From: Nitrososphaerota archaeon | Lineage (GTDB): Archaea; Thermoproteota; Nitrososphaeria; Nitrososphaerales; JACQRY01 | Assembly: GCA_016184315.1 (NCBI GenBank) | Contig: JACPCU010000015.1 | Location: 1 to 60,497 of the forward strand | Reading direction: 5' to 3' | DNA length: 60,497 nucleotides | Part shown: positions 26,126 to 35,008 of the stretch, piece after piece | Layout: each line of letters starts with the position of its first letter | Position numbering within the stretch: position 1 is the first letter of the stretch | Program-made: the position numbers and the translations under genes | Notes under the pieces: model-generated | Databases searched by the model: none | Seen by the model: the letters and a program-made list of their open reading frames with translations, nothing else | Told to the model about the DNA's origin: nothing

Positions 26126-27448
26126 CTACTTCACGTAGGTTGCCATCAGGTCCAGCCACTTCTTTGGGTTCTTGATGTAGTCTTCGTTGGCAGGCATGAT
26201 AGAGATGCCCGCGGGTAGGGTCTTACCTACTGAGATGGGGTGGTCAAGTGTGAGTAGGGCTGGTGATCTGCCTGTTTCAGCGATAGCTCTTTGACCTGTC
26301 GGGCTAAGAAGCCATGTGAGAAAGAGCTTGGCGAAGTTGGGGTTCGCAGCCTTCTTGCTAATTGACATTGTGGTTGCGTCTCCTAGAGGTATGGATTTGG
26401 GATCTGTCGTGGGCCATGCGACTTTGATTGGGCTACCTGCTGGCTGTCTTATTACGTCGTTAAGTAGGGCTATTCCTATTGGGAATTCTCCTGCAACGAC
26501 CTTGACGAAGGCTTCTGTGCTGCTCTGTGTGTACAGTGGGTTGTTGGCGTTCATTCCTTTCATGAGTTCGTCCCATTTCTGCTGGCCGAGTACTGGTTGG
26601 AGGTCTCCGAAGACTTTGCTTGCTCCTGATCCGCTTCTGATGTCTTGCATGACTATCTTGTTCTTCCATTTGGAGTCAGCTAGGGTCATCCAGCCTTTGG
26701 GAGCGTCCGCGTCTGTCACAATGTTCTTGTTGTATACGATTACACCTGGGAGTAGGTGTGTGACGTATAGGAAGGGTTGTTGTTTGTTGGGGAATGTCAT
26801 GGCGTCCTGGTAGAGGTCCTTGTACTTCATGTCGGGCCAGACTGTAAGGTAGTTGGTTAGTTCTGCTACGCTGGCTGCGATTGACTGCCAAATTATGTCC
26901 GCCGTGGGGGCGTTTGCATTGTACTCTGAGACAAATCTGCTTCTGAGGGGTCCGAATCCTTCGATGTATTTGCCTTCAGCTGGTGCCCATGGGTAGCTTT
27001 CTCTGAACCTGGGCCAGACGGTGCTTGCGAAGTCTGGTGCGTCAATTACACCGTAGATGAGGGGTGGCTTCTCTTTCTTTGCTGCTTCTTCAAGGGCTCT
27101 TTCTGCTTGTAGTGCCTGGAGTTCTGCTTGTGATTGCTGTGCCTGTTTCTCGGCCTGTGCGAGTCTCTGCTGGGCTTCCTGTAACGATTTTTCTAGTCCT
27201 CCGATTCTCTGGTCCACTAGGCTTCGGATGGCTGTCTGCTCACCCTTGACTGTGTTCACTGAGCTCTCCAAAGGAGAGATCTTGGAGTTAACTTGGCCGA
27301 ATTGGCTGGTTATTTGGCCGCTTAGATCCTTCTTTGCTGCGTCTATTTGGCTTGATACGCCTCCTATGACGCTGCTCGTGTAAGCTATGCTTCCTGCGCT
27401 TACGAGGATGGCTACTACGGCTACGGCAAGTGATGCCTTGTCGATCAT
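26126..27448 (-). CDS. Extracellular solute-binding protein on a coiled-coil stalk
   Basis: An N-terminal hydrophobic helix (residues 5-27) is followed by about 90 residues of Gln/Glu/Ala-rich coiled coil (for example KSLQEAQQRLAQAEKQAQQ). A family 1 binding domain starts near residue 125 (PPLIYGVIDAPDF) and contains LLPGVIVYNKNIV, APKGWMTLAD and WLLSPTGQRAIAETG, as in iron(III)- or polyamine-type binding proteins. The stalk would hold the domain away from the membrane. No permease or ATPase adjoins it, so it must use a remote partner or serve as a sensor. A TATA box 28 bases upstream suggests a leaderless message. Confidence 0.85.
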   Translation of the reverse strand: MIDKASLAVAVVAILVSAGSIAYTSSVIGGVSSQIDAAKKDLSGQITSQFGQVNSKISPLESSVNTVKGEQTAIRSLVDQRIGGLEKSLQEAQQRLAQAEKQAQQSQAELQALQAERALEEAAKKEKPPLIYGVIDAPDFASTVWPRFRESYPWAPAEGKYIEGFGPLRSRFVSEYNANAPTADIIWQSIAASVAELTNYLTVWPDMKYKDLYQDAMTFPNKQQPFLYVTHLLPGVIVYNKNIVTDADAPKGWMTLADSKWKNKIVMQDIRSGSGASKVFGDLQPVLGQQKWDELMKGMNANNPLYTQSSTEAFVKVVAGEFPIGIALLNDVIRQPAGSPIKVAWPTTDPKSIPLGDATTMSISKKAANPNFAKLFLTWLLSPTGQRAIAETGRSPALLTLDHPISVGKTLPAGISIMPANEDYIKNPKKWLDLMATYVK

Positions 27449-27470
27449 AGTGAAAAATTTTCCGTTGCGG

Positions 27471-27480
27471 CGTCTATAAG
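27471..27480 (-). promoter_or_regulatory. TATA box for the solute-binding protein gene
   Basis: On the minus strand CTTATAGACG is centred about 27 bases before the start codon, so RNA would begin at or next to the ATG. An A-rich stretch lies just upstream. Confidence 0.5.
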
Positions 27481-27615
27481 AGCCTTTCTGTTTAGACAGC
27501 CCTATTATTTTTACAGTTATTCTACAAAATCTTTATCGTTTTTTCACTTTTTGACTCATAGCAGATGCACCGCTAGTTGATCTACACATCTGGAAATGCG
27601 CGGAGAGAGCCACCT

Positions 27616-28137
27616 TCAGACTGGGGGAAGCCTTGAAGCAGCTACCATGAATATGAGGGACAGTGCCATTAAGGCTAGAGCTGTTGTCGAGGCTATTCTC
27701 ATGCGTTTCTGAAGGACTGGTATTTGGGGTGATGGTCCTTGCTGCGGATTCTGCTGCATCTGTTGAACCAGCCCCACGATCTTTCGGGTAGTAGGCATGA
27801 CTATTGTCATTGCTATCACATATGCTATGACTGCCAGTGATGCTCCGACTGTGACTCTAAGTCCCCAAATATTGTTTGGAGATAGAAGGGATAGGTTTCC
27901 TCCTGTCTTTGAGAAGGCTAGAATTATTCCGACGACACCTGTGAGAGTGGCGAAGACTGCGATATATCTCATTATTCTTGGAAACAGTCTGATGATCAGT
28001 TCACCTCGTGTCTGAGGAGAAAGACTGGGCATCAATGGGCCCATAACCATAACAATGAACATGCCTGTACCCATCCAGCCTACAACAGCGAAGATATGTA
28101 GCCAAGCTAACGCTGCGTCTGTCAACGGGTCTGCCAT
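27616..28137 (-). CDS. Four-TM membrane protein, CopD/DUF2269-like
   Basis: The protein has four hydrophobic helices. The first contains AWLHIFAVVGWMGTGMF, the His-and-Trp-Gly pattern seen in CopD and DUF2269-type membrane proteins, some of which bind copper or haem. A Gln/Pro-rich loop (QQMQQNPQQGP) lies before the last helix. I cannot name a substrate. ATG 28137 is preferred because the TATA box places the RNA start near 28142; the longer ATG 28152 would lie upstream of it. It stands alone. Confidence 0.7.
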   Translation of the reverse strand: MADPLTDAALAWLHIFAVVGWMGTGMFIVMVMGPLMPSLSPQTRGELIIRLFPRIMRYIAVFATLTGVVGIILAFSKTGGNLSLLSPNNIWGLRVTVGASLAVIAYVIAMTIVMPTTRKIVGLVQQMQQNPQQGPSPQIPVLQKRMRIASTTALALMALSLIFMVAASRLPPV

Positions 28138-28162
28138 ATCGGGTGGCCCCATTCACTACCTA

Positions 28163-28174
28163 GATATTTAAGCG
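28163..28174 (-). promoter_or_regulatory. TATA box for the four-TM protein gene
   Basis: On the minus strand CGCTTAAATATC predicts an RNA start near 28142, five bases before ATG 28137. Confidence 0.45.
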
Positions 28175-28198
28175 CAGCATCGATCCTGAATACTGAAA

Positions 28199-28207
28199 CT
28201 ATTTATG
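28199..28207 (+). promoter_or_regulatory. TATA box and leader of the pilin operon
   Basis: CTATTTATG predicts RNA from about 28230. The leader contains an 11-bp palindrome CCCTTAAAGGG (28237-28247) and a strong GAGAGGAGAT before the ATG at 28285. The palindrome could be a regulatory site. Confidence 0.4.
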
Positions 28208-28284
28208 GAAAGGGGGGCCAGTAATACTGTTGGGTGCCCTTAAAGGGAGCCTTTGAAGGAGAAAGAGAGGAGATCTAACGACCT

Positions 28285-28758
28285 ATGCTTAGGAGAAGTA
28301 GGCAGAGAAGAAAAAATAAGGCCATAAGCTACATCCTGTCAGTTATCATGATGACTCTGGTTACCACAAGCCTTTCTGCCGTTGTTTTGCTTTGGGGGTT
28401 AAACGAGGTTTCAACTAGCCGTAATAGTTTTTCGTCAGCTATCAGAGCTAGGATGGAGCGGGTTCAGGAACGCATAGTTGTCGAAGATGTGTTTCTTGAC
28501 GTGATAGGCTCGACGTTGGTTGTGCATGTCAGAAATGCTGGGGGAATCCAAATCGTAGTTGACCGTGTCTATGTGAATCATCAATCTGCCACCATAACGC
28601 TTGTGAATAATCAGGCGGGGACTAAGCTTTCACTTGGTGTCTCATCATACGGGAATGTAACTGCCACGTCACCAGTAACATTAAGCTCGGGTACAACGTA
28701 CACTGTCACGGTTGCCACTACAAGGGGGTCGACTGCAACTGGTCAATGGACAGCTTAG
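28285..28758 (+). CDS. Pilin/archaellin-like protein 1
   Basis: The 157-residue protein begins with a very basic head (RRSRQRRKNKA) directly followed by a hydrophobic helix ISYILSVIMMTLVTT. This is the class III signal peptide cut by archaeal prepilin peptidases at the Ala/Ile border. The rest is a beta-rich extracellular domain. It is the first of three similar genes on one strand. A role as subunit of an archaeal type IV pilus or related filament is inferred from the signal type; no assembly ATPase or platform protein is nearby. Confidence 0.75.
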   Translation: MLRRSRQRRKNKAISYILSVIMMTLVTTSLSAVVLLWGLNEVSTSRNSFSSAIRARMERVQERIVVEDVFLDVIGSTLVVHVRNAGGIQIVVDRVYVNHQSATITLVNNQAGTKLSLGVSSYGNVTATSPVTLSSGTTYTVTVATTRGSTATGQWTA

Positions 28759-30061
28759 ACGACAGCATAAGCGTGGCATCGGTACTGTCGTTGCTACGGT
28801 AGTGTTTGTCTTCTTATTCATCTTTACCATGGGTCAGCTTTACGTCTGGTTTGTGAATCAGCTAGATGACTATAATGCTCTCGCCGATCAGATGCTTACA
28901 CTTGACCAAAAGAAAGTCACCGAGAGGGTTCGCATCACCGGAGTTTCTATTTCAACAGGAAACGTGTTAAACATAACAGTTCTGAATGACGGCGGGAACA
29001 TTGCTCACCTCGTAAGCCTATGGGTGATAGATGAAACCCCCAACCCTGACACACATACCCGTTACACAGTTGACAAGTATGTGTCAATGGGTGGAACCAC
29101 TTTTGTCACAGGGACCGCGACCTTTGGGAACATAATTAACCTAAGGCTGATCACCGAGCTGGGCAATTCAATCTCCCATAGAATTGCTCCAGCCTCCAGT
29201 GCGAACAACCTTCGTATGACTCTTGTAGCTGACCCACCCACTGTCATCGGTAAACACTCTGTTGGCATCTCACTCACAATCACCAACAACAACACTAGCT
29301 ACGACTCTCTCTACAACCTAAAGATCACTCCAGCCAGCGACATCGCGTACACCTACTCAGGTACAGGAGAAACCATCAATCTAGAGTCACCCACCGTAAC
29401 CAGCATCAGTTCTATTCGCACAGGCGAATCAGCCCTCTTCCACTGGGAATACGAAATAGCGTTGGCCACTCCAAGTCAAAACTTCACTTTCAAAGGCCGA
29501 TACACCGGGGCCTCAACTTTCGCTACAGATGTCGCCCAGGTCGTCACACCGTTCGGCACCGGTCAAGAATCCTCTTTGGCAAGCGTAACCGGCAACATAA
29601 GAATAATCTTCACCTCAATACAGTGGCACAAGCGAACACCTGACACTCAGACATCAGGATTCTCATCATGGAACTCGAACTGGCAAGTGGACAAGGACGA
29701 CTACCTAGTAATAAGAGTGAACATGACGAACGACGCTACCCAAAACATCACCTTAGCTGAGGATACAGCTATCTACACACAGAGATTAGACACTGGCAAT
29801 TATATCCCATTCTACATTGTCTCATATAACTCAGGCACCAACACCATCAGCACCTACAACAACGTAACCCTCCAAGCAAACGGCGCAAACATCGTGACAG
29901 TCTACTTCGCTGTAGACAATGCAGGCGGCAACCCCAACTCCAAAAAGCAAAAGTTCGGCAACACAGGAACCTACGCCGGAACCATAGGGATCTTCGGCAC
30001 CGCAGGGACCACGCCATACGGCCAGTCAATACCCTTCCAAGCATTCATAGCAACAAACTGA
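28712..30061 (+). CDS. Pilin-like protein 2 with a large extracellular domain
   Basis: The 449-residue protein has a basic head ending KRG and a hydrophobic helix IGTVVATVVFVFLFIF, a class III signal. Several beta domains follow (for example LNITVLNDGGNIAHLVSLW and SVGISLTITNNNTS), a layout seen in large surface pilin-like proteins. It starts inside the end of gene 1 (47-base overlap, TTG start), which points to coupled translation. Base composition changes within it: the second half of the coding strand is markedly A/C-rich. Confidence 0.72.
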   Translation: MPLQGGRLQLVNGQLRRQHKRGIGTVVATVVFVFLFIFTMGQLYVWFVNQLDDYNALADQMLTLDQKKVTERVRITGVSISTGNVLNITVLNDGGNIAHLVSLWVIDETPNPDTHTRYTVDKYVSMGGTTFVTGTATFGNIINLRLITELGNSISHRIAPASSANNLRMTLVADPPTVIGKHSVGISLTITNNNTSYDSLYNLKITPASDIAYTYSGTGETINLESPTVTSISSIRTGESALFHWEYEIALATPSQNFTFKGRYTGASTFATDVAQVVTPFGTGQESSLASVTGNIRIIFTSIQWHKRTPDTQTSGFSSWNSNWQVDKDDYLVIRVNMTNDATQNITLAEDTAIYTQRLDTGNYIPFYIVSYNSGTNTISTYNNVTLQANGANIVTVYFAVDNAGGNPNSKKQKFGNTGTYAGTIGIFGTAGTTPYGQSIPFQAFIATN

Positions 30062-30082
30062 TCACCGGATTATGGATTAGCT

Positions 30083-30538
30083 TTGACAACCAAACGAATG
30101 ACACAAAAGGGCGTTAGCACAGTAATCGGCAACCTACTCGTACTGATGGGCTCAGTAGTCATGGCTAGCATCGTCATGTTTTGGAGCCTCTCCTTCCAAG
30201 GCGGATCACAAGCATCTTACTCAACTTCAATATTCCAAAGCAATGCACAGGCCAGCGAACAACTATCCATCGACGACGCCTTCTACAACAGCAGTGGAAC
30301 CAAAACCATAACAGTCTACGTACGAAACTTCGGAGACATACCGTTAACAGTAGCACAAATCTACGTAGACGCACAGAACTACACTCTAATCACGCCATCA
30401 TCACAACGCATAATCGTATCAAGAGCATCCGCAAATATTAGACTCCAATACTCCTCGTGGACAAGCGGAGAAACACACATGATCCGAGTAGCCACCCATA
30501 GAGGCAACATCTACGAGAAAAGCTTCCTAGTCCCATGA
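30083..30538 (+). CDS. Pilin/archaellin-like protein 3
   Basis: A 151-residue protein with the head KRMTQKG before VSTVIGNLLVLMGSVVM, a class III signal with Gly at the cut site. The beta domain (KTITVYVRNFGDIPLTVAQIYV) closely parallels that of pilin 1, with its STLVVHVRNAGGIQIVVDRV. The first and third genes are probably duplicates, and the three products may assemble together. TTG 30083 or ATG 30098 can start it. Confidence 0.75.
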   Translation: MTTKRMTQKGVSTVIGNLLVLMGSVVMASIVMFWSLSFQGGSQASYSTSIFQSNAQASEQLSIDDAFYNSSGTKTITVYVRNFGDIPLTVAQIYVDAQNYTLITPSSQRIIVSRASANIRLQYSSWTSGETHMIRVATHRGNIYEKSFLVP

Positions 30539-30945
30539 GAAAACCCTACATTCTAGTTCGTCAATGTCTCTTCAGACTCACAGCATACACCTCCACTAAC
30601 CACCCCGACACCTTTCATCCAAATCCCCCTTCTCTAATACGCAAGAGAAGAACATGATTCTCACGACGAATAAACGCCTCTGTTCACACTCCGGGAAGAA
30701 TTCGCTTTACCCGCTTTATATAGCCCCCCTAAACCAGTTCTACGCGAGCGCCTGAGATCCGGCAAACCCCCGATGATTCAACAACACACAATGAACCAAA
30801 CCTCAACAAACTCTGGGCTCCCCAACCGCCGCGCAAACCAAAACCCAGCCATCGCTCCACCATCACCCACACAAACCGCACCGCCCAACAACTAACCCCG
30901 AAGCAACGTAGAAGTTTTATACCCTAAGGTCTCCCAGCAAGCCTC
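30539..30945 (+). other. Gene-free stretch with an orphan TATA box and an A/C-rich block
   Basis: I see no coding sequence in these 407 bases. A strong TATA-like CTTTATATAGCC lies at 30714-30725 with no gene in range, so a short RNA from about 30745 is possible. From about 30778 to 30900 the + strand is A/C-rich with very few T and G, like the block at 187-330. The promoter of ubiD is at the right edge. Confidence 0.5.
30915..30921 (+). promoter_or_regulatory. TATA box of the ubiD-like gene
   Basis: TTTTATA ends 24 bases before the ATG at 30946, so the message should be leaderless. No ribosome binding site is present. Confidence 0.5.
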
Positions 30946-32406
30946 ATGCTGTTTGAAGATTTTAGAGAATACATAGAAAAATGCCGAGAAATAGACCAAG
31001 TAAAAGACATCGAAGGAGCAGACTGGAACCTAGAAATAGGAGCCATCACCGAAGTGATGGCCACCACAAAGCCTGACGCTCACCCCTTACTACTCTTCGA
31101 CAAAATCAAAGGCTACCCCAAAGGCTACAGAGTAGCATCCAACTTCATGAACACCGCTCGACGAACAGCCGTAGTCATGGGAATGCCGCTCGACGTTCCC
31201 AAAATGGAGCTCATCAAACACTGGAAGGAACGAGTCAAAAGCTACAAGGGCATCCCACCTAGGGAAGTCAGCGACGGCCCAGTAATGGAGAACACAGACA
31301 AAGGCGACAAAGTCGACCTCTTCAAATTCCCAGTACCCAAGTGGCATGAACTAGACGGAGGCCGATACCTAGGAACCGCATGCATGGTCATCACCCCTGA
31401 CCCAGACACAGGCTGGGTCAACCTAGGCGTCTACAGACTCCAAGTCCACAACAAGAACACAATGGGACTATACATATCGCCAGGCCACCACGGCTGGATC
31501 ATAGGCAGGAAATGGTGGGCCCAAGGCAAAAGCTGCCCAATCGCAGTAACCTTCGGCCAAGAACCCGCAGTCTGGGTCGGAGCAACATACGGAGTGCCAT
31601 ACGGCATCTCAGAGTATGACTGGACAGGATGGGCCAGAGGAAAACCTGTCGACGTAATCAAAGGCCCAGTCACAGGACTACCCATACCTGCTACTGCAGA
31701 AATAGTAGTCGAAGGAGAAGTACCACCTCCAGACAAAGAAGGCGAGATCGAAGGACCATTCGGAGAGTGGCCAGGCTACTACGCTCACGGAGCGTTAAGA
31801 GAACCCATAGTAAAGGTAAATTCAGTCATGTATAGGAACGACCCGGTCATCGCTGGAGCACCACCACTCAAACCAACATCCTTCTACTCACACGGCATAC
31901 CTTTCGGCGCAGCCCAGATCTGGGACCAACTCGACGCCTGCGGTGTACAAGACATTAGGGGAGTATGGACGTACTACTGTAGCACCTCAGGTGGAGGAGG
32001 ACTACCGTTCATAGTCATCTCACTGAAACAGAGATACCCAGGCCACGCAAAACAGGCCCTTCTAGTCACTGCAGGAGCTAGAGCAGGAGCCTACCTAGGC
32101 AGATACGTAGTCGTAGTCGACGAAGACATTGACCCCACAGATATACGTGAAGTCATGTGGGCCGTAGCTTCAAGATCAGACCCAGCTACCTCAGTAGATA
32201 TAATCAGGGACACTTGGAGCACCTTCCTAGACCCGAGAATCCCGCCGGAGAAGAGAGCCAAGGGAGACCTGACCAACAGCAGAGCCTTGGTCAATGCCTG
32301 CAGACCCTTCGACTGGATCAAAGACTTCCCACCAGTCAACTCGATCAGCCCAGGGCTCAAGAAACAGACCATCGACAAATGGGGCAACTCCCTAGGTCTA
32401 ACCTAG
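30946..32406 (+). CDS. ubiD: UbiD-family decarboxylase (prenylated-FMN dependent)
   Basis: The 486-residue protein is a full-length UbiD-type enzyme, which reversibly decarboxylates unsaturated or aromatic acids with prenylated FMN. Key motifs are LGVYRLQVH with the Arg that contacts the cofactor, and the Glu pair in GEIEGPFGEWPGYY near residues 268-282. SGGGGLPFIVISL is in the C-terminal domain. The actual acid is not predictable. The enzyme that makes its cofactor (UbiX) lies 7 kb away on the other strand. The promoter looks leaderless. Confidence 0.9.
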   Translation: MLFEDFREYIEKCREIDQVKDIEGADWNLEIGAITEVMATTKPDAHPLLLFDKIKGYPKGYRVASNFMNTARRTAVVMGMPLDVPKMELIKHWKERVKSYKGIPPREVSDGPVMENTDKGDKVDLFKFPVPKWHELDGGRYLGTACMVITPDPDTGWVNLGVYRLQVHNKNTMGLYISPGHHGWIIGRKWWAQGKSCPIAVTFGQEPAVWVGATYGVPYGISEYDWTGWARGKPVDVIKGPVTGLPIPATAEIVVEGEVPPPDKEGEIEGPFGEWPGYYAHGALREPIVKVNSVMYRNDPVIAGAPPLKPTSFYSHGIPFGAAQIWDQLDACGVQDIRGVWTYYCSTSGGGGLPFIVISLKQRYPGHAKQALLVTAGARAGAYLGRYVVVVDEDIDPTDIREVMWAVASRSDPATSVDIIRDTWSTFLDPRIPPEKRAKGDLTNSRALVNACRPFDWIKDFPPVNSISPGLKKQTIDKWGNSLGLT

Positions 32407-32480
32407 GCAAACAAGTTCCCCAGCATAACAGAGCTGGCCGCATAGGCCAGCCTGCCCTATCTTTTTCTTCTCCGCTATCT

Positions 32481-33263
32481 TCAGCGCGGAGGACTGAATC
32501 TGTAGGATACGCCCCGGTAAACCGTTATGAGCCCCAGCTTCTTGTACATTTGCTCCGCGTAACCCCTAGTAGTCCGGAGCCACAACATTCGGTCACCACG
32601 GTTCTTCGATTCCTCCACCCCTCTAAGCACGCTTGCCGCTGCTACTCCACGGCCCCTGAAGTCAGGGTGGGTGCCGACCTCATATATTCCTCCAGTCTTG
32701 TGATTAGAGTATAGAAGCAGACCCCCTGCAGGCTTACCGTCAACATAGGCCAAGATAGGCCTAACAGAATCATCTTTCTTGACAGCTTTTACCATACACT
32801 CAGTCCAACCAGTTTTGGTGTCCTCAGGCCAGCCGAAGGAAGTGTAGATTACCTCTGCCCACAGCTTCACTGTTGACGCATCAGCGATCCTTGTTTCCAC
32901 TTTAGGCCTGTCTTTTTGAGGAGCCTTTCCCTCCCAGATCATATAGGTTTGTTCACCAGAGTTGCTTAGGCCTTTGGAGAGAAACGTTTCTTCTACACTC
33001 TTCTCTTTGGGAGTAGGTGACTCGTACCAAGCGTAGGCAAGCTTCTGCTGAGCGAACAGCTCGTTCGCTTTTTCTATCAGCTCAAAGTAGTCAGCGTACT
33101 TGGCTCTCAGTCTTAGAACGACGTTTGAGTGGCCTGCCGCCCTTCTAGCTATGGGGTTAGTGTAGGCCTTCGCACCAAGGATCTCGTGAAGAGCGCCTCC
33201 TGTCGCTACGCAGCAGTCGCCCCAGTTTTCTTCAACTTCGAGTCGTATCTGTTCTGGGTCCAA
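32481..33263 (-). CDS. GNAT-family N-acetyltransferase
   Basis: The C-terminal half (about 125-260) is a GNAT fold with the acetyl-CoA motif EVGTHPDFRGRGVAAASVL and a closing QMYKKLGLITVYRG. The N-terminal half is a helical or degenerate second GNAT-like domain. It should transfer acetyl groups to an amine; the acceptor is unknown. It stands alone, 53 bases from the amidase gene and on the same strand. Confidence 0.85.
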   Translation of the reverse strand: MDPEQIRLEVEENWGDCCVATGGALHEILGAKAYTNPIARRAAGHSNVVLRLRAKYADYFELIEKANELFAQQKLAYAWYESPTPKEKSVEETFLSKGLSNSGEQTYMIWEGKAPQKDRPKVETRIADASTVKLWAEVIYTSFGWPEDTKTGWTECMVKAVKKDDSVRPILAYVDGKPAGGLLLYSNHKTGGIYEVGTHPDFRGRGVAAASVLRGVEESKNRGDRMLWLRTTRGYAEQMYKKLGLITVYRGVSYRFSPPR

Positions 33264-33316
33264 TTCGGGCGGGGTGAGCAGTTAGCCCCGTTATTAATGT
33301 TGCAGAAATTTGACGA

Positions 33317-34741
33317 TTAGAGAGAGGGGTGTTTGTTTACGTAGCCAGTGGCCTTCTCGAATTGATGGCTGACTGCCAGTATCTTGTTTTCTTGGAAGGC
33401 TTTGCCGATGATTTGGAGGCCCAGAGGTACTCCTTGTTTGGAAAAGCCTGATAGCGTTGATACTGCAGGGTGACCAGTCAAGTTGATTGGGATAGTGCAT
33501 CTAGCCAGGAACGAGTAGATTCCTCCGACCTCCACTTTTCTGCCGTCTACATCAAGGTAGCCTGACTCGTGATCATCTATTGTAGGCGCCGGGAGAGGAG
33601 TAGCGGGAGTTATCATGAAGTCAAGTTTCTTGAAGGCGTCTTCGAACTCTTTGATCAAGATGGCTCTGGCTCGCTGGGCTTTCAGGTAGTAGTGGGCTCC
33701 TATGAACTGGCCTAGAAGTATTCTGGTGAGGATGCCTCTGCTGTAGCCCTGAGGACTACTACGAACAGTCTTCTCATGAGCTGCCCAAGCTTCGACTCTG
33801 CTAATCGTGGCCCACATGAACGGAGCCTTCCTGATGTGAGGGAGCTTAACTTCATCAACGCTTGCGCCGAGTTTCTCAAAGACTCTGACTGCAGCCTCAA
33901 CCCCCTTCTTGACTTCCTCTGCGCAAATGTCGAAGAAGTGATCCTTGATCACGCCTATCTCTAGGCCTTTGAGATCATGGTTCAGATTAACTTTTCCTAG
34001 AGGTGGAAGCCCTACACTGCCTTTGTCTCGCTCATCGGGTCCGGCTAAGGCCTCCAGCAAGAACGCAGCATCCTCGGAGGTTTTCGTAAGAATGCCTATG
34101 GTGTCGAGAGACCAGCTGCCGCTTCCATCCACAACACCGTAGTGGGGTATTCTTGCGAAGGTAGGTTTTAGACCCACGGTGCCGCAGAGGGATGCAGGCA
34201 TCCTCACAGAACCAGCTGCATCGGTACCCAATGAACCAAGGCACAGGGATGCTGCTACTGCAGAAGCACTACCTCCCGACGACCCTCCGGGAACCCTGCT
34301 GATATCCCAAGGATTCTTAGTATGACCGTAAAACGGGTTAAGCGTCGAAGAGCCCTTAGCCCATTCATGGAGATTGGTTTTACCAAGTATAACCGCCCCT
34401 GCGTCACTCAACCTTTCAACTACTGCAGCGTCATATTCGGGAACCCAGCCAGCCAGCAGTTTCGAGCCCGCTGTGGTCGGGAAGCCTTTGATCCAAATGT
34501 TGTCTTTTATTGATAGTGGAATGCCGTGTAGAGGACCTCTGCGCTTGCCTTGTTTTATCTCCTTCTCTGCCTTCTCCGCCTGCTTCAGAGCTTTCTCCTT
34601 TAGGAGGAGAGTGTAAGCGGTAAGCTTAGGGTTAAGCTTATCAATACGATCGAAAAATGCTTCAGCGAGATCTACTGGCGATATGCTGCCTGAACTTATG
34701 TCACGTGAGGCCTGTGCCAGAGTCACGTCAGCTATCTTCAA
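33317..34741 (-). CDS. GatA-like amidase-signature hydrolase
   Basis: The 474-residue enzyme shows the amidase-signature triad: Lys in SIKDNIWIKG, cis-Ser in PGGSSGGSASAVA and the nucleophile Ser in GTDAAGSVRMPA. Members hydrolyse amide bonds; GatA does so within the tRNA amidotransferase. The motif GTDAAGS differs from the usual GSDTGGS of GatA, and no GatB gene is present, so an independent hydrolase is more likely. The gene starts with a 4-base overlap with a GatC-like small gene, so the two are co-translated. Confidence 0.88.
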   Translation of the reverse strand: MKIADVTLAQASRDISSGSISPVDLAEAFFDRIDKLNPKLTAYTLLLKEKALKQAEKAEKEIKQGKRRGPLHGIPLSIKDNIWIKGFPTTAGSKLLAGWVPEYDAAVVERLSDAGAVILGKTNLHEWAKGSSTLNPFYGHTKNPWDISRVPGGSSGGSASAVAASLCLGSLGTDAAGSVRMPASLCGTVGLKPTFARIPHYGVVDGSGSWSLDTIGILTKTSEDAAFLLEALAGPDERDKGSVGLPPLGKVNLNHDLKGLEIGVIKDHFFDICAEEVKKGVEAAVRVFEKLGASVDEVKLPHIRKAPFMWATISRVEAWAAHEKTVRSSPQGYSRGILTRILLGQFIGAHYYLKAQRARAILIKEFEDAFKKLDFMITPATPLPAPTIDDHESGYLDVDGRKVEVGGIYSFLARCTIPINLTGHPAVSTLSGFSKQGVPLGLQIIGKAFQENKILAVSHQFEKATGYVNKHPSL

Positions 34742-34929
34742 GCCTTCTCTCTCCTAGTGAACGTTACCGCAGGCTCCCAGTTCTCAACGTCGATCTCATC
34801 AAGCTCCTTCAACATAGTTTCTAACAATTCGAGTTGATGGGTTAGACTCTTGATCTCTTTATCGGTGAGGTTTAACTCCGGGATATGAGATTGAATTCCC
34901 TTGATCTTATCCTCTAAATTGCCCTTCAA
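34738..34929 (-). CDS. GatC-like small subunit paired with the amidase
   Basis: The 63-residue protein has a helical head, then LNLTDKEIKSLTHQLELL and LKELDEIDVENWEPAVTF. This is the GatC pattern, in which two helices and an extended 'D..P' tail wrap the amidase subunit. A similar small partner (AtzG) is known for the amidase AtzE in s-triazine breakdown. It overlaps the amidase start by 4 bases and has a strong GAGAGGA before its TTG start. It probably stabilises the amidase. Assignment is by pattern; length is shorter than typical GatC (about 95). Confidence 0.65.
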   Translation of the reverse strand: MKGNLEDKIKGIQSHIPELNLTDKEIKSLTHQLELLETMLKELDEIDVENWEPAVTFTRREKA

Positions 34930-35008
34930 GATTTCCTCTCCATGCCCAGCCAGGTGCTATGCACTAAAGATTTCGCTTTTCAAGTCTAAGATGACTGTCG
35001 TTGCTGCA

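Noticed and set aside
30181-30441. Alternative frames inside pilin gene 3
   Set aside because: Arg/Cys- or His/Asn-rich shadow frames; the pilin frame has a clear class III signal.
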